Positions 7,763 through 14,652 of a stretch of 18,603 nt of DNA are shown here, one piece after another. The stretch is taken from NCBI RefSeq assembly GCF_937981295.1, contig NZ_CALJPC010000029.1, positions 1 through 18,603 of the forward strand, written 5' to 3'. Within the stretch, counting starts at the first letter, position 1; each line of letters begins with the position of its first letter. The DNA is from an uncultured Campylobacter sp. (GTDB lineage: Bacteria > Campylobacterota > Campylobacteria > Campylobacterales > Campylobacteraceae). The notes beneath the pieces were generated by a model. That model made no database searches. It saw only the letters and a list, made by a program, of their open reading frames with translations, and was not told the origin of the DNA. Both the position numbers and the translations under genes were made by a program.

Positions 7763-8188
7763 ATGAAGTTAAAATTTTTCCTTGCCCTTATTTTGGTCGT
7801 CTTGCTTGGAGGTTGCTCGCTGCTCCCGCAGGGCGACGAGGAAGCTCCATTCTTGGCGGACGCAAGCAGATGCGATGTCGCAAACCCGCTAAATAAGGAG
7901 CAGCCAAACCGCTGCGCGAAGCGGCAAAAGATTGACGCCGAAGTCGCGCGAAAGGCGCAAGAGCAAGCGGCGTCGCAAGACGCGTTTAATTCATTCAAGG
8001 AGAATAGCGCGCAAGCTCAGCAAATAGCGCAAGAGCAATATATTGCCGCGCGACAAAGCCTAATGCAACAGCAATCGCAGCAGCAACTGGAGCAGATGCA
8101 GCAGCGACAAAATATGAGAAATTTACAAAACGAGCAGAACTGGAACAGGCTGCGCAATCTAGAAAATATAAGTAACGGCGGGATTTAG
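7763..8188 (+). CDS. Small Gln-rich lipoprotein of unknown function
   Basis: This 141-residue predicted lipoprotein starts 38 bp after bioB and may share its transcript. The N-terminus is a type II signal peptide: two lysines, a hydrophobic stretch and the lipobox LLGGC with the lipidated Cys18. The mature protein has two further cysteines (about 37 and 51) that could form a disulphide. It then becomes a charged, glutamine-rich helix (about 60-135, with runs such as LMQQQSQQQLEQMQQRQ) likely to form a coiled coil. No family is recognised. Similar short lipoproteins occur both as host envelope proteins and in mobile elements. The GC-rich composition matches bioB more than the phage-like genes that follow, so a host gene is slightly favoured. 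A weak AGAGG precedes the ATG. Confidence 0.75.
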   Translation: MKLKFFLALILVVLLGGCSLLPQGDEEAPFLADASRCDVANPLNKEQPNRCAKRQKIDAEVARKAQEQAASQDAFNSFKENSAQAQQIAQEQYIAARQSLMQQQSQQQLEQMQQRQNMRNLQNEQNWNRLRNLENISNGGI

Positions 8189-8545
8189 CCGTGAATTTTA
8201 CAATTTGATCTAAATTTTAATTCGCGCGACTTTAATTCTAGAGCAATTAGCCTAGATAAAAAAATATGATGAAATTTTAATCAACATACTACAAAATCAA
8301 ATGAGGTCTTAATTTCAAGGGCAGACAGCTGAATGCTAGAAAATTTTAATTGATTTTAAGTGATGAAATGGTGACCCACAGGGGGTTTGGCTTTAGTGTA
8401 TATATCGCCTAAAATAGGTAATATGTAAATTTTAGTTATACACTTTTTTATACAAAAATTTTAGTAAGCATCTAACGGGATTTATAAATTTTATGAAAAA
8501 ACCAATTATACCAAAGATGCACAAAATCAAAAGAAAGGGTAGCTA
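8189..8545. other. AT-rich gene-free spacer, possible left edge of a phage-like element
   Basis: These 357 bases separate the GC-rich host genes from the terminase gene and are clearly more AT-rich than either side. No gene of useful length is visible. The only small frame is 17 codons (ATG 8493 to TAG 8544-8546), which overlaps the terminase GTG by one base. The stretch holds the inverted repeat AGTGTATA (8395-8402) / TATACACT (8437-8444) and several TATA-like words upstream of the terminase. GAAAGGG at 8533-8539 is a good Shine-Dalgarno sequence for the terminase GTG start. The composition shift makes this the most likely host/element junction, but no matching att repeat was found. Confidence 0.5.
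8395..8444. repeat. Inverted repeat upstream of the terminase gene
   Basis: AGTGTATA at 8395-8402 is repeated in reverse complement as TATACACT at 8437-8444, with 34 bases between. The arms are perfect over 8 bp and do not extend. They could be an operator, a weak hairpin around the promoter region or chance in AT-rich sequence. Confidence 0.35.
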
Positions 8546-10102
8546 GTGAAAATTCCTCCAAAGCTTTACTTAAAATTTGCAAAAGATATAGAACCGGAAA
8601 TCTTTGAGAACAAAACGCCTAAATTTCACCTGGATGTCCTGAAATTTATCGATGGCGAAGATCAATACAAAGCCGTAGTCATATTTCGCGGTAGTGCAAA
8701 AACTACACTGCTTAACAAAATTTATGTCGTTAGCAGGCTGTATTTTTATGCAGAGCCTTTCATTATGATAGCTTCCGCAAACGATACGAAAGCAAAGCTA
8801 TTCGTCGAAGCAATAAAAAATTCAATCGATAAAGCGGCCGCCAGAGGCTACGCGATAGAGCGCGGTAAAGTTTGGAACAAAGACCGCATAGAGGTCGTCG
8901 TTAATCGCGGCAAAAAAGACGGGAACGGAAAAGATATCGAGCGGACCTGTCACGTAGTATCGCTCAGCTCCGGGCAAGATCCGCGCGGCGCCAACATCGA
9001 CAACATGCGCCCAACTCTTATCATCATCGATGATTTGGAGAGCAAAGACGGGCAATTCCCGGTTGGGAACAAGGCGAGTCGCCAAAAGCTTAGAGGTTGG
9101 TTTTATGCGGATCTATTGCCCGCCGTGCACCCCGCTCGCGGCAAAGTGGTAGTGTTAGGCACAATTTTGCACGAGGACAGTATCCTAAACAATATCGTGA
9201 ACAATGAGAATGTAGAAGAAACCAATAAGCAGGGATGGCGATATATAAAAATTCCCATCATAGAAAACGGCGCGAGCGTATGGCCGTCTCGTTTTCCTTT
9301 ATCTCGCATAAAAGCAATACAAAATCAGCTCGTCTCAAAGGGGCTTGCAAATGAATTTTATCAAGAGTATATGTGCGCGGCGATCGATCCGCAAAGAGCG
9401 ATTTTCAAACGCGAGTATTTCCGCTACTTCGAGCGCGTAGAATACGACATTGACACACAACCCGAAACACTAAGCGTTACGGACGGAGTCAATATAAGAA
9501 CTCTACAAATAAGAAAAGCTCTAAATTTAGCGCTAAACGGCGAAAAAATAGAGCTTGCAAAATGTCAAATTTTTACAACAATCGACCTGGCAAGTGCAAA
9601 CGGCCGCGACCAAACAGCGATGATAACCTCGGCTATCGACAACAGAAATCGCATATTCATAATAGACATCAGCGCCGGGCACTGGACGCCGTTTGAAAAG
9701 AGCGTCGAGATCATACGGATTTTTCAGATATTCGGCTGCACCAGGATAGGAATTGAAAAAGCCGGGATGCAAAACGATTTTTTCTATACGATCGATATCA
9801 TACAAAAAATGACCGGGGTGCATCTCCCTATCGATCAACTTAGCCACGGCGGAAAGGCAAAAAATACCCGCATATCAAACCTAGAGCCATATTATCGCAC
9901 GGGGCAAATTTATCACAACGCAAGCATAGACTCAAGCACTGAGCTAGAGGCGCAACTCCTCAGCTTCGATAGCGAAGTCGAGAGCAAAGAGGATGATCTG
10001 ATGGATGCGCTCGCGTATTTACAACAATATATCGTGGGGCGAGAATTTGACGAGCCGGAATACGAGGACGAGGACTATGAAGGCGCCGAGGCATGGGCGT
10101 GA
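8546..10102 (+). CDS. terL: Phage terminase large subunit
   Basis: TerL is the ATP-driven DNA packaging motor and nuclease of tailed phages. The 518 residues show the ATPase half with a Walker A variant (FRGSAKTT, Lys52), a Walker B (LIIIDDLE, 158-165) and the coupling motif VLGT (203-206). The C-terminal RNase-H-like nuclease has acidic residues in TTIDLAS (Asp347), RIGIEKAG (Glu404) and DDLMDALAY (Asp484/Asp487). All catalytic features are present, so the protein looks functional. It starts at GTG 8546, with GAAAGGG seven bases before it. The C-tail is very acidic (EPEYEDEDYE). It is oddly isolated: no small terminase gene precedes it, and no portal, head or tail gene follows. It may be a domesticated or satellite packaging gene, or a remnant at the edge of a decaying prophage. 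Confidence 0.93.
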   Translation: MKIPPKLYLKFAKDIEPEIFENKTPKFHLDVLKFIDGEDQYKAVVIFRGSAKTTLLNKIYVVSRLYFYAEPFIMIASANDTKAKLFVEAIKNSIDKAAARGYAIERGKVWNKDRIEVVVNRGKKDGNGKDIERTCHVVSLSSGQDPRGANIDNMRPTLIIIDDLESKDGQFPVGNKASRQKLRGWFYADLLPAVHPARGKVVVLGTILHEDSILNNIVNNENVEETNKQGWRYIKIPIIENGASVWPSRFPLSRIKAIQNQLVSKGLANEFYQEYMCAAIDPQRAIFKREYFRYFERVEYDIDTQPETLSVTDGVNIRTLQIRKALNLALNGEKIELAKCQIFTTIDLASANGRDQTAMITSAIDNRNRIFIIDISAGHWTPFEKSVEIIRIFQIFGCTRIGIEKAGMQNDFFYTIDIIQKMTGVHLPIDQLSHGGKAKNTRISNLEPYYRTGQIYHNASIDSSTELEAQLLSFDSEVESKEDDLMDALAYLQQYIVGREFDEPEYEDEDYEGAEAWA

Positions 10103-11349
10103 ATTCGCGCCGGCAGGACAAATGCAGGCGGCCACCGCTCCCGCAGGCGCAAAGCCCTAATGCTTACGCTCGTTTTGCAGATCGTGGGACAAAAAATGCG
10201 GGCTTAAATTTTAAGCAGATAATAAAATGTGCTCGTATCTTTCGCGGGACAAAAAGTCTAAATTTTGAAATTTTTCTCTACACCGTCAGTATTGGGCGGA
10301 AAATTCCGAGTGGGGTCATAGCCCCCCGTCAAGAGAGCAGGCGAGCGCTATCAAAGCCCTACAGCAGCGCGCCTGCAATAGTTTATGATATAATCACAAG
10401 GCGGGCGCATAGGATTTAAGCAAATAGTTATCAAGACCGAGCCGAAATTGCGCGCGAAACTTAAACCGCTTGCGTCTAAATTTTCATAGTTTCCTTAAGC
10501 GAAAACGGACAAATTCGCGTCGTTTTTATCTCTTGAAACTTAAACTTAATTTTCACGGCTCTTTCAAATGCCTATTTTAGGGCGTTTTATAAAATTAACT
10601 ATTGAAAATAATTCTTTTCAAAAATGCGTGTTTTCACGAAATTTGACCCCAACCTCTGCCCCGAACCTTAAGCCGAGTTTGCCTCAATCCTCCCAGACTT
10701 CAGCGCCAAAAATCCGCGATCTGTCCCGAAAACGGAGCGGTGCACCCCTGAAAAACCCGTCGTCCGCCCCAGCCCCGTCGGTATTTCCTACTATCTGCTC
10801 TGCGAAGCTTCGCGCGCTGGTTCTCGTGCCAACGTGCATGCGTAAGCAAACGGCGTTGGCGCTTACCCGGCGCGGGCGCACTTGTGGACGTTAGAGGGCT
10901 TCGGCTCGATCAAAGCGGCGCGCTAAGCGCTATATAATATCGCTAGCAAGCACAGCACGGGGCGCCTAGATGCCTTAAGTCTATGCAGGTCGCTTGCGCG
11001 CGTCGCGGTTGCGAGGGTCGCAAAAACCGCTTGCCCCGTCCGTGTGGCGATGTTGCGCGGGCGCGCGCGGTTTTGCATGGATTAAGTTTGTTAGATTTCA
11101 CTATTTTTTCGGCAGCGGGATCGTTACGAATGTGTGCGGCGATTGGTGCGCCATTCGCGTCCGGGTGCTACGACGATGAGCCGTAGCGGCGCGGTAAGCC
11201 TAAAGCTCCGCGGCTATTTCATCTTTGATGAGCTCTTTGATCTTGTCAGCGAAGATAATTCTCTATTAAGGTTCACAAAGCTCGCACGCTTGAGTTTTTT
11301 TAAAAAAATGGAGTTATAGTATTCATCACTATCTTGCCTGAATTTATAG
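10103..11349. other. 1.25-kb gene-free stretch with degenerate coding remnants
   Basis: No gene is supported here. The frames that stay open are short, biased to Arg, Ala, Ser and Pro, and lack ribosome binding sites. One frame from 10639 to a stop at 10924-10926 reads like decayed coding sequence (KFDPNLCPEP, later PVVRPSPVGISYYLL) but is broken by TAA codons within cct-taa-gcc and gcg-taa-gca. The phrase cgYgggacaaaaa occurs twice (about 10184 and 10244). A short GGGGTCATAGCCCC hairpin lies near 10314. At 11295-11308 a run of seven T is followed by seven A. The GC-rich middle (10640-11210) contrasts with the AT-rich cassette that begins at 11350. It probably represents deletion or rearrangement debris between the terminase and the restriction cassette. 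Confidence 0.5.
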
Positions 11350-13383
11350 CTATGTAAAATTAGGGATATTTTTTTCTTTATTAATTATATTAATAAAGTC
11401 CGCATAAGACCTATAAGCCCTTTCTATAAGCATATTATATTTTATAACCTCTATATTATAACTTTTAAACACCTCCATGTCGTCTTTTCTGAATTCAATG
11501 GTATTAGCACCATTAACACCAGCGTCTTCTGAAATAATAAAGTATACTTTTATATCTCTGGAGTCTATCATTTTTAAGCTGCTATCGCTTTGCATTACAG
11601 CATCTTTATATTTTCGTATTTGATCTATCATTACTCCAGTAGTAACATTGGCGTGTCCTGTTGGTGTATTCTTTTTTAGTTCTACTATTATAGGATATGG
11701 TTCTTCTGCGACCTTTATTAATAGATCAATATAGTTTTTCTTAAGTTTATTGTTCTTATCAATAGCCTTTAAATATCTATTTTTAGTAATTTCAAAGCTT
11801 GTACTGGCATTTAAGTCCTGATTCCAGTGCGGGTTTATAAGCCAAGGATGTTTATGCAAATGGTTATTAAAAAAACTTTCTAATGTATTGTTTTCTTCCA
11901 TCATTCTTTTTAATTCATTAATAGCAGCGATTCTCTCTTTGACTAGTTCAAAAATATTTATTTCTTCGGAGCGCCCTATTTTAGACATAAGCTTATTTAT
12001 AAGTTTGACATAATTTTTATCAATCATGTCTATTGAGGATAGGCTTTTTTGTATTTCTGAAAATTCTATATTATCCACAGTTCTAACTATAGAAGACACG
12101 ATATTTTGGATTTCATTCTTCTGTATACCCTCGCTTTGATCTGCAAAAGACTTATTAATAAGCAACGCAAGCATTTTTTCATTCATCTCTCTTTTATCGT
12201 CACTTAACCCATCAAGCCATTTTTTATAGCTTTCGTTTTCTCTTATAAAATCTGGTAATTTTAAAACGGCTTCTTTTTGTCTAAAATTCGTCCAAAGTTC
12301 AGCAAATTTGTTTCTTATTTTTCCTAGTATCTCTATAAATTCTTCAACATATTCATTTGACTGATCTAGTCCATCCCTGCTTGATGTTATCGGAACCTGC
12401 AAAATATCTAACAAAAAATCCGCATGAACTTCACCAACCAAGTATTGATTTGCCATTCTTGCACTACCGCTATTTTTAAAAATATTTTCATCGGCTATTT
12501 TCTTGTTTATATATACGACAGTTGAATTGAAATTATAGTCTTTTGTTTGAAGTTGTCCGGGAGTTAGAACACTGCCAAACCAGCCTTTTAGTCCTTTGTT
12601 CTTCTCAAAATAGTCTTTTAAATCTTTGCTATTCGTATCATATTTTACTTTTTTGGTTTTATCTATATTTGGGAACATATCGTTGATTTCTTCTTCGTTA
12701 TATCCAAAATAAACAAGGAATTCTATATTTTTATAGTATTCGTGTGTTAGTAAGTCAACTTCCTCTCCATTTAAAAACACTTGAAATTTATCAATATGCG
12801 AAGCTATATAAAATCTTCTGGATAGCTGTATACTTAAATTTTCATACGCATTTCTACTATTTCTTATAAGATCATCAATCTTAACTATAAAACCTGATTT
12901 GTATTTTGCGTAATCCCTAAGCTCGCAGGGCAAATCATCAACAAAATTATAATCTACCGAGTGGGTTATTTCATCTTTTATAAAATCATCATATACTAAT
13001 TCAAAAGTAAGCCATTGTTTTGAGGATAACGTTTTTGTGTATACTTTATATTTTCCACCTAGACTAAATGCAGCGAGTTTTCCTATTCCTTTTTGCCCCA
13101 TTGGAGCTCTTTCGCTTAGATTATTAAACGATTCTTCTATTTGTTTTTCTATACCTATAATCGCATATTTATGTTCTATCTCATCTAAAGACATCCCTTT
13201 TCCATTATCAATAATATATATTTCTCTATTGCTTAGTTTGATATCAACTCTCGTTGCATATGCATCATATGAATTTGCAACTAACTCGGCTAGAGCTGGT
13301 GGATTACTGCTATACAAGTTTCTTCCTAAATGGGTAGCTACTCGCCCAGCAATAGAAAATTTAATTTGATTGTTACTAGCCAT
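11350..13383 (-). CDS. GHKL (Hsp90/MutL-type) ATPase fused to a PD-(D/E)xK-like nuclease; probable restriction subunit
   Basis: This 677-residue protein begins with a GHKL ATPase domain. The N box is ELVANSYDAYA (Glu33, Asn37, Asp40), the G1 box DNGKGM (59-64), and the G2 loop GQKGIGKLAAFSLG (96-109). An S5-like transducer region follows, with VGEVHADFLLD and ITSSRDGLD (about 316-340). After a mostly helical linker (about 345-500), a C-terminal module contains HKHPWLINPHW (510-520), Asp553 in YIDLLIK, Glu568-x-Lys570 in IIVELKK and a downstream IDQIRKY. This is the D...ExK layout of PD-(D/E)xK nucleases, in the style of the Shedu/DUF4263 region. The start codon lies inside the end of the methyltransferase gene (8-bp overlap), with AGAAGGA eight bases before it. 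GHKL ATPases of this kind, next to DNA methyltransferases, are known as parts of restriction-modification systems. The nuclease assignment is by motif only. Confidence 0.8.
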   Translation of the reverse strand: MASNNQIKFSIAGRVATHLGRNLYSSNPPALAELVANSYDAYATRVDIKLSNREIYIIDNGKGMSLDEIEHKYAIIGIEKQIEESFNNLSERAPMGQKGIGKLAAFSLGGKYKVYTKTLSSKQWLTFELVYDDFIKDEITHSVDYNFVDDLPCELRDYAKYKSGFIVKIDDLIRNSRNAYENLSIQLSRRFYIASHIDKFQVFLNGEEVDLLTHEYYKNIEFLVYFGYNEEEINDMFPNIDKTKKVKYDTNSKDLKDYFEKNKGLKGWFGSVLTPGQLQTKDYNFNSTVVYINKKIADENIFKNSGSARMANQYLVGEVHADFLLDILQVPITSSRDGLDQSNEYVEEFIEILGKIRNKFAELWTNFRQKEAVLKLPDFIRENESYKKWLDGLSDDKREMNEKMLALLINKSFADQSEGIQKNEIQNIVSSIVRTVDNIEFSEIQKSLSSIDMIDKNYVKLINKLMSKIGRSEEINIFELVKERIAAINELKRMMEENNTLESFFNNHLHKHPWLINPHWNQDLNASTSFEITKNRYLKAIDKNNKLKKNYIDLLIKVAEEPYPIIVELKKNTPTGHANVTTGVMIDQIRKYKDAVMQSDSSLKMIDSRDIKVYFIISEDAGVNGANTIEFRKDDMEVFKSYNIEVIKYNMLIERAYRSYADFINIINKEKNIPNFT

Positions 13384-14416
13384 TTATATATCCTTCTAAA
13401 TGTTTTAAGATGCTTTTACCTATATGCTCTCCTAGCTTAGGCGGAACGGCATTGCCTATTTGTTTGGCAATTTTGCGCATGCATATTTTTTCATTTTTGT
13501 CTATAAATTTATATCCCATTGGAAACGACTGCAATAAGGCTCCTTCTCGTAAAGATATTGCCCTATCTTGCTCTGGATGTCCAAATCTACCTGTACCATA
13601 ATTAATAAACTGCGTTGTAAGGGTGGGAGCAACATCATCCCAGCTCATTCTACCATATACCGACTTATAACTTTGCCCAGTTGCTTTTTTGTAACAATTA
13701 GGTAGAATTGCCTCGTCCCAGTCATGCCATGATCCACCAGGTTTGGATTGTTTGATTCTTTGAATATTTATATCTGTTAGCGTAGGGCTTATATGTAGCC
13801 TATCTTTTTTATTATCAACTGCTCCGGCAACTATCTTATCAATTTTATATATCATATCCCTAACGGTTACTTTTTTAAATTTGGACTCTAAGAAATCAAT
13901 ATTCCCGAATTTAGATGCCAGAAGTAAAAGCCTCTTTCTTCTTTGTGCTACGCCATAATCGCTAGCATCATGAATCTTAAAATTTACGCTATAGCCTTGC
14001 GCTTTTAAATCGTCTACAAAATCAGCAAAAACCTTTTCTTTTTTAAGCTCTGGAACATTTTCCATTGAAACTATTTGAGGTGAAGTTTCTTTAATAAGTC
14101 TTAAAAAATCATACAATAATCCCCAGTCTTTATGTAACGATCGATCTTTTTTATTTTTCTGGTGCGCTGAAAAAGGCTGGCAAGGAGCACAACCGACTAA
14201 AATTTTGATATTTGCGTCACCAAATAAATTATTGACTTCTTCGCCACCCACTTCACAAATGCTTCTGTGCAAAAATTTTCCATGATTATTTTGTTCATAG
14301 GCAAATTTGCAGCTTTCGTCAAAATCAATTCCAGCTACAACTTCAATGCCGGCCTGGCTGAGCCCATAGGTTAATCCACCTATACCACAAAATAGATCTA
14401 CTGCAGATATTTTCAT
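13376..14416 (-). CDS. C5-cytosine DNA methyltransferase
   Basis: This 346-residue enzyme transfers a methyl group from SAM to C5 of cytosine in a specific DNA site. All core motifs are present in order: I DLFCGIGGLTYG (7-18, SAM binding), IV GCAPCQPFS with nucleophile Cys79, VI SMENVP (117-122), VIII YGVAQRRKRLLL (154-165), a target recognition region (about 195-255), IX RMSWDDVAPTLTTQF (256-270), and X IGNAVPP (320-326). The length is typical for a type II enzyme. The target sequence cannot be read from the protein. It is the first gene of a two-gene operon with the GHKL-nuclease, so the modification enzyme is made before or with the presumed restriction enzyme. The whole operon is far more AT-rich than its flanks, a sign of recent transfer. 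Confidence 0.95.
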   Translation of the reverse strand: MKISAVDLFCGIGGLTYGLSQAGIEVVAGIDFDESCKFAYEQNNHGKFLHRSICEVGGEEVNNLFGDANIKILVGCAPCQPFSAHQKNKKDRSLHKDWGLLYDFLRLIKETSPQIVSMENVPELKKEKVFADFVDDLKAQGYSVNFKIHDASDYGVAQRRKRLLLLASKFGNIDFLESKFKKVTVRDMIYKIDKIVAGAVDNKKDRLHISPTLTDINIQRIKQSKPGGSWHDWDEAILPNCYKKATGQSYKSVYGRMSWDDVAPTLTTQFINYGTGRFGHPEQDRAISLREGALLQSFPMGYKFIDKNEKICMRKIAKQIGNAVPPKLGEHIGKSILKHLEGYING

Positions 14417-14441
14417 TTTTACCCACCGGTTTAAATGTTTA

Positions 14442-14447
14442 ATTATA
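14442..14447 (-). promoter_or_regulatory. Candidate -10 box for the restriction-modification operon
   Basis: On the minus strand TATAAT, in the context CAAGTTATAATTAA, lies 25 bases before the methyltransferase ATG. A TTATTT about 17 bases further upstream is at best a weak -35. The Shine-Dalgarno sequence (GGTGGGT just before AAAAATG) is also imperfect, which would keep the first gene at modest expression. Confidence 0.45.
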
Positions 14448-14569
14448 ACTTGAAATAGCTTTTAAAATAATTATTTAAACATAATGTATCTAAAATCATC
14501 CAGACAACACGCCTTACGAATTTGCTCCTCCATGCCATTTAGGGAGCAATCTTTAGATTTCGTTTTATA

Positions 14570-14602
14570 GCGCCCAAGGAGGAGAGAGGACCCCTTGAGC
14601 GC
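14570..14602 (-). terminator. Hairpin downstream of the polyvalent gene, possible terminator
   Basis: GCGCCCAAGG (14570-14579) pairs with CCTTGAGCGC (14593-14602) over ten positions with one mismatch, leaving a 13-nt loop. On the minus strand it lies about 50 bases after the polyvalent stop codon and before the restriction-modification promoter, the right place to end the phage transcript. The following TATAAAACG is a poor U tract. A second, weaker hairpin, TTGCTCC (14522-14528) / GGAGCAA (14543-14549), lies just beyond it. Confidence 0.4.
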
Positions 14603-14652
14603 GGTAATTGTATGGCGGCGCGTCCTAAATTTTATAAACTCGCTGCGGCGGG

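Noticed and set aside
8212..8350. Word aaattttaat occurring three times at roughly 60-70 base intervals
   Set aside because: This word is very common in Campylobacter intergenic and coding DNA and the flanking bases do not match, so it is not a true repeat array or CRISPR.
10093..10419. 108-codon open frame overlapping the end of the terminase gene
   Set aside because: No ribosome binding site, Arg/Ser/Ala-biased composition and no recognisable motif; the overlap with the terminase end is coincidental.
10568..10894. 108-codon open frame in the gene-free stretch as a hypothetical gene
   Set aside because: Ser/Pro/Arg-rich with no ribosome binding site; a different frame over the same bases looks more protein-like but is interrupted by stops, so neither is called.
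11295..11308. T7A7 palindrome downstream of the GHKL gene as a terminator
   Set aside because: A pure T-run/A-run cannot make a stable terminator hairpin with a loop; it is better read as a simple AT tract.
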